Source of the DNA: Leclercia sp. AS011
Lineage (GTDB): Bacteria > Pseudomonadota > Gammaproteobacteria > Enterobacterales > Enterobacteriaceae
NCBI RefSeq assembly: GCF_037152535.1
Contig: NZ_JBBCMA010000007.1
Span: 62,001 to 126,000 of the forward strand
Length of the DNA: 64,000 nucleotides
Direction: 5' to 3'
Shown here: piece by piece, positions 45,310 to 53,725 of the stretch
Layout: the number at the start of each line of letters is the position of its first letter
How positions within the stretch are numbered: the first letter of the stretch is position 1
Program-made: the position numbers and the translations under genes
Notes under the pieces: model-generated
Database searches by the model: none
Told to the model about the DNA's origin: nothing
Seen by the model: only the letters and a program-made list of their open reading frames with translations

Positions 45310-46347
45310 ATGACACTACACTGCGCATTTATTGGATTTGGCAAAAGCACCACCCGCTATCACCTTCCGTATGTACTTACCCGTAAAGCCAGCTGGCATG
45401 TGGCGCATATCTTCCGCCGCCACCCGAAACCGGAAGAGCAGTCCCCCCAGTACTCCCATATTCATTTCACCAGCGATCTCGACGAGGTGCTGAACGACCC
45501 GGAGGTCAAGCTGGTGATCGTCTGCACCCATGCCGACAGCCACTTTGAGTATGCGAAACGCGCCCTGGAAGCTGGTAAAAATGTGCTGGTGGAAAAACCC
45601 TTTACCCCGACGATGGCCGAAGCGAAAGAGCTGTTCGAACTCGCCCGTAGCAAAGGGCTGACCGTGAGCCCGTATCAGAACCGTCGCTTTGACACCTGCT
45701 TCCTGACGGCGAAACAGGCGATTGAGAGCGGCAAATTGGGTGAGATCGTCGAGATCGAGAGCCACTTCGATTACTACCGTCCGGTGGCGGAGACCAAACC
45801 AGGCCTGCCGCAGGATGGCTTTTTCTATGGCCTCGGCGTCCACACCCTGGATCAGATCATCTCCCTGTTTGGCCGTCCGGACCATGTCTCCTACGACATC
45901 CGCAGCCTGCGCAATAAAGCCAACCCGGATGATACCTTCGAAGCCCAGCTCTTCTACGGCGACCTGAAAGCGATCGTCAAAACCAGCCATCTGGTGAAGA
46001 TCGACTACCCGAAATTCATCGTCCATGGCACCAAAGGCTCGTTCATCAAGTACGGCATCGACCAGCAGGAGACCAGCCTGAAGGCCAACATCATGCCGGG
46101 CGAAACGGGGTTTGCGGCGGATGAGTCCGTGGGCGTGCTGGAGTACGTCAACGAGGCGGGCGTGACGGTGAAAGAGGAGATTAAACCGGGCACCGGCGAC
46201 TACGGCCAGGTCTACGATGCGCTCTATGAAACCCTGACCAAAGGTACCCCTAATTACGTCAAGGAAATTGAAGTGATGACCAATCTGGAAATCCTTGAAC
46301 GGGGCTTTGAACAGGCCTCACCTGCCACGGTAACCCTTGCCAGATAA
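45310..46347 (+). CDS. yhhX: Gfo/Idh/MocA-family NAD(P)-dependent oxidoreductase YhhX
   Basis: A 345-residue oxidoreductase with an N-terminal Rossmann domain (IGFGKSTTRYHLPY from residue 8; VEKPFTPT near 97, with the catalytic Lys of the EKP motif) and a C-terminal Gfo/Idh domain (GVHTLDQI near 179). The substrate is unknown; E. coli YhhX is classed as a putative dehydrogenase. It is separated from ryhB by the bactofilin gene, and yhhW follows on the same strand. Confidence 0.92.
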   Translation: MTLHCAFIGFGKSTTRYHLPYVLTRKASWHVAHIFRRHPKPEEQSPQYSHIHFTSDLDEVLNDPEVKLVIVCTHADSHFEYAKRALEAGKNVLVEKPFTPTMAEAKELFELARSKGLTVSPYQNRRFDTCFLTAKQAIESGKLGEIVEIESHFDYYRPVAETKPGLPQDGFFYGLGVHTLDQIISLFGRPDHVSYDIRSLRNKANPDDTFEAQLFYGDLKAIVKTSHLVKIDYPKFIVHGTKGSFIKYGIDQQETSLKANIMPGETGFAADESVGVLEYVNEAGVTVKEEIKPGTGDYGQVYDALYETLTKGTPNYVKEIEVMTNLEILERGFEQASPATVTLAR

Positions 46348-46470
46348 GCCTGAATGACTCCTCTGCGTTTGTTCAGATATTTTGAACAGAGGAGTCAATT
46401 TTCACCCTCTATGATCCCAGGTCGATTGCGTCCACACTTACTCCATCGAAACGAACTGAGGGTAAAAACA

Positions 46471-47166
46471 ATGATCTTCTTACGCAAAGCAAACGACCGC
46501 GGTCACGCAAATCATGGTTGGCTGGACTCATGGCACAGCTTCTCGTTTGCCGATTATTATGACCCGAACTTTATGGGTTTCTCGGCACTGCGCGTCATTA
46601 ACGACGACGTAATCGATGCTGGCCAGGGCTTTGGTACCCACCCGCACAAAGACATGGAAATCCTGACCTATGTGCTGGAAGGCGCGGTTGAGCACCAGGA
46701 CAGCATGGGCAACAAAGAGCAGGTGCCGGCGGGCGAGTTCCAGATTATGAGTGCGGGTACCGGGGTGCGTCACTCCGAATACAACCCGAGCAAAACGGAA
46801 AAACTGCACCTGTATCAAATCTGGATCATTCCAGAAGAAACCGGCATCACGCCGCGCTACGAGCAGCGCCGCTTCGATGCGACACAGGGCAAGCAGCTGG
46901 TTCTGTCGCCGGATGCCCGTGACGGCTCGCTGAAAGTGCATCAGGATATGGAACTCTACCGCTGGGCGCTGGCGAAAGACGAGCAGTCTGTGCACCAGAT
47001 CGCCGCGAACCGCAAAGTGTGGATCCAGGTGGTGAAAGGCGAAGTGACCATCAACGGCACCAAAGCGACCACCAGCGATGGTCTGGCCATCTGGGATGAG
47101 CAGGCGATCTCCGTGCATGCCGACAGCGCCGCTGAGATTCTGCTGTTCGACCTGCCGCCGGTCTAA
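46471..47166 (+). CDS. yhhW: Pirin-family quercetin 2,3-dioxygenase YhhW
   Basis: A 231-residue bicupin of the pirin family. The metal ligands are visible as His57 and His59 (GTHPHKD), His101 and Glu103 (RHSEYN), the same positions as in E. coli YhhW, which oxidises quercetin in vitro; the natural substrate is unknown. The start at 46471 (MIFLRKAND) is preceded by GAGGG; the open frame extends 39 codons upstream without family similarity. A hairpin follows the stop codon. Confidence 0.95.
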   Translation: MIFLRKANDRGHANHGWLDSWHSFSFADYYDPNFMGFSALRVINDDVIDAGQGFGTHPHKDMEILTYVLEGAVEHQDSMGNKEQVPAGEFQIMSAGTGVRHSEYNPSKTEKLHLYQIWIIPEETGITPRYEQRRFDATQGKQLVLSPDARDGSLKVHQDMELYRWALAKDEQSVHQIAANRKVWIQVVKGEVTINGTKATTSDGLAIWDEQAISVHADSAAEILLFDLPPV

Positions 47167-47186
47167 ATCCTGAATAAAAAGTCTGG

Positions 47187-47209
47187 CCTTCCCCAATCCC
47201 AGGGGAAGG
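47187..47209 (+). terminator. Hairpin terminator after yhhW
   Basis: Stem CCTTCCCC / GGGGAAGG with a 7-nt loop, then TTGGTCTTTG, a weak T-rich tract. Located 20 nt after yhhW and before gntR. Confidence 0.55.
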
Positions 47210-47267
47210 TTGGTCTTTGTCCGTGATAAACTGAGGGAATCTATCACTACCGGTTTCTCTCAGGACG

Positions 47268-48263
47268 ATGAAAAAGAAAAGACCCGTACTTCAGGATGTA
47301 GCCGATCGCGTCGGTGTGACTAAAATGACGGTCAGCCGTTTCTTACGTAATCCGGAACAGGTTTCCGTGGCGTTACGTGGCAAGATTGCCGCTGCTCTCG
47401 ATGAACTGGGTTATATCCCCAACCGCGCCCCCGATATTCTCTCCAATGCAACCAGTCGTGCGGTAGGCGTCCTGCTTCCCTCCTTAACCAACCAGGTCTT
47501 CGCGGAAGTGCTCCGCGGCATCGAAAGCGTTACCGATGCGTTTGGCTATCAGACCATGCTCGCTCACTACGGCTACAAACCGGAACTGGAAGAGGAACGT
47601 CTGGAGTCGATGCTTTCCTGGAACATTGACGGCCTGATCCTCACCGAACGCACCCACACGCCACGCACGCTGAAGATGATCGAAGTGGCGGGCATTCCGG
47701 TGGTGGAGCTGATGGACAGCCAGTCCCCCTGTCTCGATATTGCCGTCGGGTTCGATAACTTCGAAGCCGCCCGCCAGATGACGGCGGCGATCATCGCCCG
47801 CGGTCATCGCCATGTCGCCTATCTTGGCGCACGTCTGGATGAACGTACTATTATCAAACAGAAGGGATACGAGCAGGCGATGCTCGACGCCAGCTTAACG
47901 CCCTACAGCGTGATGGTAGAGCAGTCCTCCTCCTACACCTCCGGCATTGAGCTGATGCGCCAGGCGCGTCGCGAGTACCCGCAGCTTGATGGCATTTTCT
48001 GTACCAACGATGACCTCGCGGTCGGTGCCGCCTTTGAATGCCAGCGTCTGGGGCTGAAGATCCCCGACGATATGGCGATCGCCGGTTTTCACGGTCACGA
48101 CATCGGCCAGGTCATGGAGCCGCGTCTGGCGAGCGTCCTGACCCCGCGTGAGCGCATGGGCCGTATCGGTGCGGAACGCCTGCTGGCGCGCATTCGTGGC
48201 GAAGCGGTGACGCCTAAAATGTTAGATTTAGGTTTCACGCTGTCACCAGGTGGATCTATTTAG
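47268..48263 (+). CDS. gntR: Gluconate operon repressor GntR (LacI family)
   Basis: A 331-residue LacI-family repressor. The N-terminal helix-turn-helix (LQDVADRVGVTKMTVSRFLR, residues 8-27) is followed by a hinge and a periplasmic-binding-protein-like sensor core that binds gluconate. It represses gntK, gntU and other gluconate and Entner-Doudoroff genes. A GGA sequence precedes its ATG. Two sites that match GntR operators lie downstream, in front of gntK. Confidence 0.96.
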   Translation: MKKKRPVLQDVADRVGVTKMTVSRFLRNPEQVSVALRGKIAAALDELGYIPNRAPDILSNATSRAVGVLLPSLTNQVFAEVLRGIESVTDAFGYQTMLAHYGYKPELEEERLESMLSWNIDGLILTERTHTPRTLKMIEVAGIPVVELMDSQSPCLDIAVGFDNFEAARQMTAAIIARGHRHVAYLGARLDERTIIKQKGYEQAMLDASLTPYSVMVEQSSSYTSGIELMRQARREYPQLDGIFCTNDDLAVGAAFECQRLGLKIPDDMAIAGFHGHDIGQVMEPRLASVLTPRERMGRIGAERLLARIRGEAVTPKMLDLGFTLSPGGSI

Positions 48264-48272
48264 CGTGACAAG

Positions 48273-48288
48273 TTTGAACTAGCTCACA
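48273..48288 (+). promoter_or_regulatory. CRP site upstream of gntK
   Basis: TTTGA-N6-TCACA, one mismatch from the CRP consensus TGTGA-N6-TCACA, about 110 nt before the gntK start. Catabolite activation of gntKU is known in E. coli. Confidence 0.7.
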
Positions 48289-48343
48289 CTTATTCACTTC
48301 GCGCACGTTTGGATATTGCTTCTCGTCAGCCCCGGCAGGACAA

Positions 48344-48370
48344 TGTTACCGATAACTGTTACCCGTAACA
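48344..48370 (+). promoter_or_regulatory. Tandem GntR operators before gntK
   Basis: Two adjacent 14-bp palindromes: TGTTACCGATAACT (48344-48357) and TGTTACCCGTAACA (48357-48370), both matching the GntR operator pattern TGTTACC-N-GTAACA. They touch end to end and lie 20 nt before the gntK start codon, so repressor would block the promoter. Confidence 0.85.
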
Positions 48371-48389
48371 ATCGACTGAGGGACATACT

Positions 48390-48917
48390 TTGAGCACCAC
48401 AAATCCTGATCACCACGTTTATGTCCTGATGGGCGTTTCCGGTAGCGGTAAGTCTGCCGTTGCCAGCGAAGTGGCGCATCAAATTCATGCTGCGTTCCTT
48501 GATGGGGACTTCCTCCATCCGCGCAGCAACATCACCAAGATGGCCTCTGGCGAGCCGCTGAACGACGACGATCGTAAGCCGTGGCTGCAGGCGCTGAACG
48601 ATGCCGCCTTTGCCATGCAGCGCACCAACAAAGTGTCGCTGATCGTCTGCTCCGCGCTGAAAAAGACCTACCGCGACCAGCTGCGTGAAGGTAACGCTAA
48701 CCTCTCCTTTATCTACCTGAAGGGCGATTTCGACGTGATCGAATCCCGTCTGAAAGCGCGTAAAGGGCACTTCTTCAAAACCCAGATGCTGGTGACGCAG
48801 TTTGAAACCCTGCAGGAACCGGGCGCGGACGAAAGCGATGTACTGGTCGTGGATATCGATCAGCCGCTGGACGGTGTTGTCGCCAGCACCATTGAGGTCA
48901 TTAACAAAAGGCAATAA
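48390..48917 (+). CDS. gntK: Thermoresistant gluconokinase GntK
   Basis: A 175-residue kinase that phosphorylates D-gluconate to 6-phosphogluconate. The Walker A motif GVSGSGKS is at residues 15-22. The start codon is TTG, preceded by GAGGG at 8-nt spacing; the protein aligns with E. coli GntK from this position. It ends 3 nt before gntU, which also begins with TTG. Confidence 0.96.
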   Translation: MSTTNPDHHVYVLMGVSGSGKSAVASEVAHQIHAAFLDGDFLHPRSNITKMASGEPLNDDDRKPWLQALNDAAFAMQRTNKVSLIVCSALKKTYRDQLREGNANLSFIYLKGDFDVIESRLKARKGHFFKTQMLVTQFETLQEPGADESDVLVVDIDQPLDGVVASTIEVINKRQ

Positions 48918-48920
48918 GTT

Positions 48921-50261
48921 TTGAGTACGTTAACGCTTGTTTTAACAGCAGTCGGCTCCGTGCTGTTGCTGCTGTTTTTGGTAATGAAGGCCCGTATGCA
49001 CGCCTTTGTTGCTTTGATGGTGGTTTCTATTGGTGCAGGTCTCTTTTCCGGAATGCCGCTCGACAAAATCGCTGCGACCATGGAAAAAGGGATGGGGGGC
49101 ACGTTAGGCTTCCTGGCGATTGTGGTCGCGCTTGGCGCGATGTTTGGCAAAATCCTGCATGAAACTGGCGCGGTCGATCAGATCGCCGTCAAAATGCTGA
49201 AATCCTTCGGCCACAGCCGGGCGCACTACGCGATTGGCCTGGCCGGTCTGATCTGCGCGCTGCCGCTGTTCTTTGAGGTGGCGGTGGTGCTGCTGATTAG
49301 CGTGGCCTTCTCCATGGCACGCCATACCAAAACCAACCTGGTGAAGCTGGTGATTCCTCTGTTTGCCGGTGTGGCAGCGGCGGCGGCATTTCTGCTGCCG
49401 GGGCCTGCACCGATGCTGCTGGCCTCGCAGATGCACGCCGACTTCGGGTGGATGATCCTGATTGGCCTGTGCGCCGCGATCCCGGGGATGATTATCGCCG
49501 GTCCGCTGTGGGGCAACTTCATCAGCCGTTACGTTGAGCTGCACATTCCGGATGACATCACCGAGCCGCACCTGGGCGAAGGCAAAATGCCATCCTTCGG
49601 CTTCAGCCTGTCGCTGATCCTGCTGCCGCTGGTGCTGGTTGGCCTGAAAACCATTGCCGCGCGCTTTGTACCGGTGGGTTCTTCGGCTTACGAGTGGTTT
49701 GAATTTATCGGCCATCCGTTTACCGCGATCCTGGTCGCCTGTCTGGTAGCCATTTATGGCCTGGCGATGCGTCAGGGGATGCCGAAAGACCGGGTGATGG
49801 AGATCTGCGGTGCGGCGCTGCAGCCGGCGGGTATTATCCTGCTGGTGATCGGTGCGGGCGGGGTGTTCAAGCAGGTGCTGGTGGATTCCGGCGTCGGCCC
49901 GGCTCTGGGTGAAGCCCTGACCGGGATGGGCCTGCCGATTGCGGTGACCTGCTTCGTGCTGGCTGCGGCGGTGCGTATCATCCAGGGCTCCGCGACCGTG
50001 GCCTGCTTAACCGCCGTCGGTCTGGTGATGCCGGTAATTGAACAGCTGCATTACTCCGGTGCGCAGATGGCCGCGCTGTCTATCTGTATCGCGGGTGGTT
50101 CGATTGTGGTCTCTCACGTCAACGACGCAGGCTTCTGGCTGTTCGGTAAATTCACCGGCGCGACGGAAGCGCAAACCCTGAAAACCTGGACGCTGATGGA
50201 AACCATCCTTGGCACGACAGGGGCAATTGTCGGGATGATTGCGTTTACGCTATTGAGCTAG
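48921..50261 (+). CDS. gntU: Low-affinity gluconate permease GntU
   Basis: A 446-residue GntP-family gluconate:proton symporter with about twelve transmembrane segments, aligning with E. coli GntU from first to last residue. It imports gluconate for GntK. The start is TTG, 3 nt after the gntK stop, with only a weak ribosome-binding site (AATAAG), so it probably relies on coupling to gntK translation. A perfect hairpin and BIME follow. Confidence 0.96.
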   Translation: MSTLTLVLTAVGSVLLLLFLVMKARMHAFVALMVVSIGAGLFSGMPLDKIAATMEKGMGGTLGFLAIVVALGAMFGKILHETGAVDQIAVKMLKSFGHSRAHYAIGLAGLICALPLFFEVAVVLLISVAFSMARHTKTNLVKLVIPLFAGVAAAAAFLLPGPAPMLLASQMHADFGWMILIGLCAAIPGMIIAGPLWGNFISRYVELHIPDDITEPHLGEGKMPSFGFSLSLILLPLVLVGLKTIAARFVPVGSSAYEWFEFIGHPFTAILVACLVAIYGLAMRQGMPKDRVMEICGAALQPAGIILLVIGAGGVFKQVLVDSGVGPALGEALTGMGLPIAVTCFVLAAAVRIIQGSATVACLTAVGLVMPVIEQLHYSGAQMAALSICIAGGSIVVSHVNDAGFWLFGKFTGATEAQTLKTWTLMETILGTTGAIVGMIAFTLLS

Positions 50262-50273
50262 TGTTTCTTGTCT

Positions 50274-50294
50274 CCCTCTCCCTGTGGGAGAGGG
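50274..50294 (+). terminator. gntU terminator-type palindrome
   Basis: A perfect 9-bp stem CCCTCTCCC / GGGAGAGGG with a TGT loop, followed by TTGGGGTGAGGGC. This sequence type is dispersed in many enterobacterial genomes. It lies 12 nt after gntU and likely marks the 3' end of its message. Confidence 0.6.
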
Positions 50295-50332
50295 TTGGGG
50301 TGAGGGCATCAGGCCGCAGAGCGGGTATGTTT

Positions 50333-50422
50333 GTCGGGTGGCGGCTTCGCCTTACCCGACCTACAAAACTACAAAACCTCGAACCGTAGGCCGGGTAAGC
50401 GCAAGCGCCACCCGGCTTTTTT
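50333..50422. repeat. REP/BIME between gntU and the inverted-arm element
   Basis: GTCGGGTGGCGGCTTCGCC with TACCCGACCTAC, then GTAGGCCGGGTAAGCG with GCGCCACCCGGC and a T-run. It ends 11 bp before the left arm of the 50433-51690 element. Confidence 0.85.
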
Positions 50423-50432
50423 GTGTGTGCAG

Positions 50433-50721
50433 GGGAACATGCGGCTCCGTTGGTAGTTCCGTTCACCTTACGTTCAATGCTTCTCTGTATGCCACGTCAC
50501 CCGTGAACGTGTCAGGGAGGCTCGCCGCCGCCCCCCTGACCACCCCGGCTCCCGGCCAGGAAAATCGCCGCTTCGCGGTACCCTCAGCTTATTCCTTCCG
50601 GCTATCGGGTCGGGGGCGATCCTACATCCCTGTAGGTCGCCCCCTCTCGGCGCATCCCTGCGCCTCGCCCCGGCCTCCAGTCAACGCTTCGGCGATTTTC
50701 AGCCGGACCAGGGTGCCGCTG
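50433..50721 (+). repeat. Left arm of a large inverted repeat, with conserved hairpins
   Basis: About 289 bp that recur in inverted orientation at 51403-51690. Identical blocks include 50453-50475 (23 bp), 50560-50614 (55 bp) and 50659-50708 (50 bp). Internal structure: hairpin 1 GTCAGGG/CCCTGAC (50511-50540); long-range stem GAAAATCGCCG (50560-50570) with CGGCGATTTTC (50690-50700); hairpin 2 GGCGA-CCTACA/TGTAGG-TCGCC (50615-50641); hairpin 3 GGCGCA/TGCGCC (50649-50664). It reads in the same sense as gntU. I do not recognise the family with confidence. Confidence 0.85.
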
Positions 50722-50771
50722 TAGCTTTTTCACTTAACTGTGATGTGTTAATTGCGTTAAGTACGCAAAAA

Positions 50772-51215
50772 CTAAAGCAGCGGTACAACGCCTTCTTCGG
50801 TGCGCAGCCAGCGCTGTGCTTTCAGCGTATCGCTATAAAATTCCACCAGCTTCTGGAGTAAATCTCCCGCCACTCTTTCATCACTTTTTGACAGCGATTG
50901 ATTCAGGAGTAGCTGTGTTAAAAGCTGGCAATAGCGTCCCACCGGATCCACTTCCGGTTCAAATACGGGCAGCTCCAGCGGTAGGTCAACCACCGTCAGG
51001 CTCGCTTTTAAATGCTCTGGCACAGGCTCAAGCAGCGTTGGCTGAAGCAGAGCAAGACAGGCGGAAAGGCGTCCGCACAGCGCCATCTTCTGAGTCGGAT
51101 CGTCGCATTCAACCAGTACGTCAACAAATCGCGCGCAGTTGTCTGCCAGCTCGGTGAAATCAGTGTTGTGATCGAATGGTATAGTGAATAAAGAGTGAGA
51201 AAAGGTGTGTTCCAT
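50772..51215 (-). CDS. Unrecognised 147-codon gene between the inverted arms
   Basis: A 147-residue protein I cannot assign. It has no signal peptide and no clear membrane helix, and it looks mostly alpha-helical and acidic: hydrophobic leucine-rich segments (ALCGRLSACLALLQPTLLEP, LLTQLLLNQSL) alternate with charged ones. An AGAGGG ribosome-binding site lies 6 nt before the ATG, and codon use looks like a real gene. It is 51 bp from the left arm and 188 bp from the right arm. Same strand as yhgN. Possible roles (regulator, phage-related, antitoxin-like) are guesses only. Confidence 0.72.
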   Translation of the reverse strand: MEHTFSHSLFTIPFDHNTDFTELADNCARFVDVLVECDDPTQKMALCGRLSACLALLQPTLLEPVPEHLKASLTVVDLPLELPVFEPEVDPVGRYCQLLTQLLLNQSLSKSDERVAGDLLQKLVEFYSDTLKAQRWLRTEEGVVPLL

Positions 51216-51402
51216 AAATATCCCTCTGATTGAGAAGCAATGATGAGATATTCAGGGGACCAACCCTGACGCATGATTTTGCAGGCGTGGCGAGAAGATA
51301 CCCCTTTGCTGATGGTGTATCAAGCGAAGCTCTGGAAGGCTGCTCGCATAACCAGAAATTAAATCTTCAGCGACGAAAATAGTCCGTTAAGCACAACAGC
51401 CG
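51216..51402. other. Upstream region of the 147-codon gene
   Basis: 187 bp between the gene start and the right arm. It must hold the promoter of the minus-strand gene unless yhgN transcripts read through the arm. I could not fix a convincing -35/-10 pair or operator. Confidence 0.35.
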
Positions 51403-51690
51403 CAGCGGCACCCTTGTCCGGCTGAAAATCGCCGAAGCGTTGACTGGAGGCCGGGGCGAGGCGCATGGACGCGCCGAGAGGGCATAGCCTGCATGGATGC
51501 AGGCTGGTGCCCGACCCGATAGCCGGAAGGAATAAGCTGAGGGTACCGCGAAGCGGCGATTTTCTTGCCGGGAGCCCGGGTCGCCAGGGTGGTGGCGATT
51601 GAGCCACCCTGGCACGTTCACCGGTGCGGATGTAACAGAGAAGCAAGGAACGTAAGGTGAACGGAACTACCGCCTGAGCCGCATGTTCCC
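51403..51690 (-). repeat. Right arm of the large inverted repeat, with conserved hairpins
   Basis: Inverted counterpart of 50433-50721. The identical blocks lie at 51416-51465 and 51510-51564. Read on the plus strand, hairpin 1 is GCCAGGGTGG/CCACCCTGGC (51583-51613), hairpin 2 AGCCTGCA/TGCAGGCT (51486-51505), and the long-range stem GAAAATCGCCG/CGGCGATTTTC at 51424-51434 and 51554-51564. Differences from the left arm in hairpins 1 and 2 are paired. It begins 25 nt after the yhgN stop and reads in yhgN's sense. Confidence 0.85.
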
Positions 51691-51715
51691 GGACCGTACA
51701 TCCTAAAGGAGCGTG

Positions 51716-52309
51716 CTACCCCCTCATCCATGCCCGAATCCCATCCAGGAACATCTGCGTTGCCATCATCACCAGAATCAATCCCATCAGCCGTTCCAGG
51801 GCATTAACCCCTTTCTCGCCCAGCAGGCGCAGGAACAGCGACGATTGCAGCAAAATGATAAAGGTCCCGCCCCAGGCGATCAGCAGGGCAATCACCAGAT
51901 GGCTCATCTGATTCGGATACTGATGCGACAGCAGCATCAGCGTCGCCAGAATCGTCGGCCCGGCGACCAGCGGAATAGCCAGCGGCACAATAAAAGGCTC
52001 TTCCCCTGCAGGCAGGCCGCTGCTGCTGCCTTCGCTGCTCGGGAAAATCATTTTGATGGCAATCAGAAACAGAATAATCCCGCCGGAAATAGAGACCGTT
52101 TCAGCGCGTAAATTCAGGAAGGCGAGGATTTTTTCGCCAGCAAACAGGAAGATAAACATCACCAGCAGGGCGATGAGCAGCTCGCGGATCATGATTGCCC
52201 GACGGCGCTTCGGCTCGGTGTGCTTCAACACCGACATGAAAATAGGCAGATTTCCGAGTGGATCCATAATTAGGATCAATAAAACAGCGGCGGAAATGAT
52301 TTCACTCAT
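51716..52309 (-). CDS. yhgN: MarC-family inner membrane protein YhgN
   Basis: A 197-residue membrane protein of the MarC/NAAT family with six transmembrane helices and the family stretches LIMDPLGNLPIF (about residues 13-24) and PLAIPLVAGPTILATLM near 109. Its function is not established. It is divergent from asd across 177 nt, as in E. coli, and its stop codon lies 25 nt from the right inverted arm, with no terminator of its own visible between. Confidence 0.93.
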   Translation of the reverse strand: MSEIISAAVLLILIMDPLGNLPIFMSVLKHTEPKRRRAIMIRELLIALLVMFIFLFAGEKILAFLNLRAETVSISGGIILFLIAIKMIFPSSEGSSSGLPAGEEPFIVPLAIPLVAGPTILATLMLLSHQYPNQMSHLVIALLIAWGGTFIILLQSSLFLRLLGEKGVNALERLMGLILVMMATQMFLDGIRAWMRG

Positions 52310-52486
52310 CGTAGGTTATCCCTGATACTTGTATGGTTATTACGATGATTAGCGCTTTTTCTGATAGCCGGACAATCATCGATTAATTTCGCTTGCGACT
52401 TTGGCAGCATTTTGTAATGTGAAGCATATCCCAGTTCAATACTGGCTTGCATAAACAGCACACACCCTCTGCAGGAAAAAAATGCT

Positions 52487-53590
52487 ATGAAAAACGTTGG
52501 TTTTATCGGCTGGCGCGGTATGGTCGGCTCTGTACTCATGCAACGCATGGTTGAAGAGCGCGATTTCGACGCTATCCGCCCGGTCTTCTTCTCCACTTCC
52601 CAGCTTGGCCAGGCTGCACCGTCCTTTGGGGGTACCACAGGCACGTTGCAGGATGCTTACGATCTGGAAGCGTTGAAGGCGCTGGACATTATTGTCACCT
52701 GCCAGGGCGGCGATTATACCAACGAAATTTACCCAAAGCTGTGTGAAAGCGGCTGGCAGGGCTACTGGATTGACGCGGCCTCTTCGCTGCGCATGAAAGA
52801 CGATGCGATCATCATTCTTGACCCGGTGAACCAGGACGTCATCACCGACGGCCTGAACAACGGCGTCAAAACCTTCGTGGGCGGTAACTGTACCGTCAGC
52901 CTGATGCTGATGTCGCTGGGCGGTCTGTTTGCCCAGGATCTGGTGGAGTGGGTCTCTGTGGCGACCTACCAGGCGGCCTCCGGCGGCGGCGCGCGCCATA
53001 TGCGTGAGCTGCTGACCCAGATGGGCCAGCTGCACCACAGCGTCGCGACAGAGCTGGCTAACCCGGCGTCTGCGATCCTCGATATCGAGCGTAAAGTCAC
53101 TCAGCTGACCCGCAGCGGCGAGCTGCCGGTGGATAACTTCGGCGTACCGCTGGCCGGTGGCCTAATCCCATGGATCGACAAGCAGCTGGACAACGGCCAG
53201 ACCCGCGAAGAGTGGAAAGGCCAGGCCGAGACCAACAAAATCCTGCGTACTTCTTCCGCGATCCCGGTTGATGGCCTGTGCGTGCGCATCGGCGCGCTGC
53301 GCTGCCACAGCCAGGCGTTCACCATTAAACTGAAAAAAGATGTGTCTATTCCGACGGTGGAAGAGCTGCTGGCGTCTCACAATCAGTGGGCAAAAGTCAT
53401 TCCTAACGATCGTGACATCACCATGCGCGAGCTGACGCCGGCTGCGGTCACCGGCACATTATCTACCCCTGTAGGACGCCTGCGTAAACTAAATATGGGC
53501 CCGGAATATCTTTCCGCTTTTACCGTCGGCGACCAGCTTCTGTGGGGTGCCGCCGAGCCGCTGCGTCGGATGCTACGCCAGCTGGCGTAA
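52487..53590 (+). CDS. asd: Aspartate-semialdehyde dehydrogenase Asd
   Basis: A 367-residue enzyme that reduces L-aspartyl phosphate to aspartate semialdehyde with NADPH, in the pathway to lysine, diaminopimelate, threonine and methionine. The nucleotide-binding start is [13 protein letters not shown], the catalytic Cys135 is in GGNCTVSLM, and the active-site His lies in ALRCHSQAF near residue 274. The length equals the E. coli protein. A strong terminator follows. In E. coli it is repressed by lysine. Confidence 0.97.
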   Translation: MKNVGFIGWRGMVGSVLMQRMVEERDFDAIRPVFFSTSQLGQAAPSFGGTTGTLQDAYDLEALKALDIIVTCQGGDYTNEIYPKLCESGWQGYWIDAASSLRMKDDAIIILDPVNQDVITDGLNNGVKTFVGGNCTVSLMLMSLGGLFAQDLVEWVSVATYQAASGGGARHMRELLTQMGQLHHSVATELANPASAILDIERKVTQLTRSGELPVDNFGVPLAGGLIPWIDKQLDNGQTREEWKGQAETNKILRTSSAIPVDGLCVRIGALRCHSQAFTIKLKKDVSIPTVEELLASHNQWAKVIPNDRDITMRELTPAAVTGTLSTPVGRLRKLNMGPEYLSAFTVGDQLLWGAAEPLRRMLRQLA

Positions 53591-53607
53591 TAAATACTTA
53601 ATACTTT

Positions 53608-53632
53608 GGGGTGATTTATCACCCCTTTTTTT
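53608..53632 (+). terminator. asd intrinsic terminator
   Basis: Stem GGGGTGA / TCACCCC with a TTTA loop, followed by seven T residues, 18 nt after the asd stop codon. Confidence 0.92.
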
Positions 53633-53725
53633 GCGTACTAAAGGACGAAAACGCAAATGATTCATTATTTTTCGGGAGTCATATAAAGCGTTGGCTATGC
53701 TTTATGCGGGATGTCACATATTCCG

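Noticed and set aside
50284..50724. Open frame through the left arm, sharing a short peptide (RRFAVPSAYSFRLSGR) with a frame in the right arm (51367-51621); such frames may be listed in databases as phage-type Icd-like proteins
   Set aside because: The shared frame follows automatically from the DNA repeat, there is no good ribosome-binding site, and the hairpins explain the conservation better. I keep it as a possibility only.
50433..51690. Reading the inverted arms as terminal repeats of a classical insertion sequence
   Set aside because: The arms are far longer than normal IS ends, the gene between has no transposase motif, and I see no target-site duplication at the outer ends.
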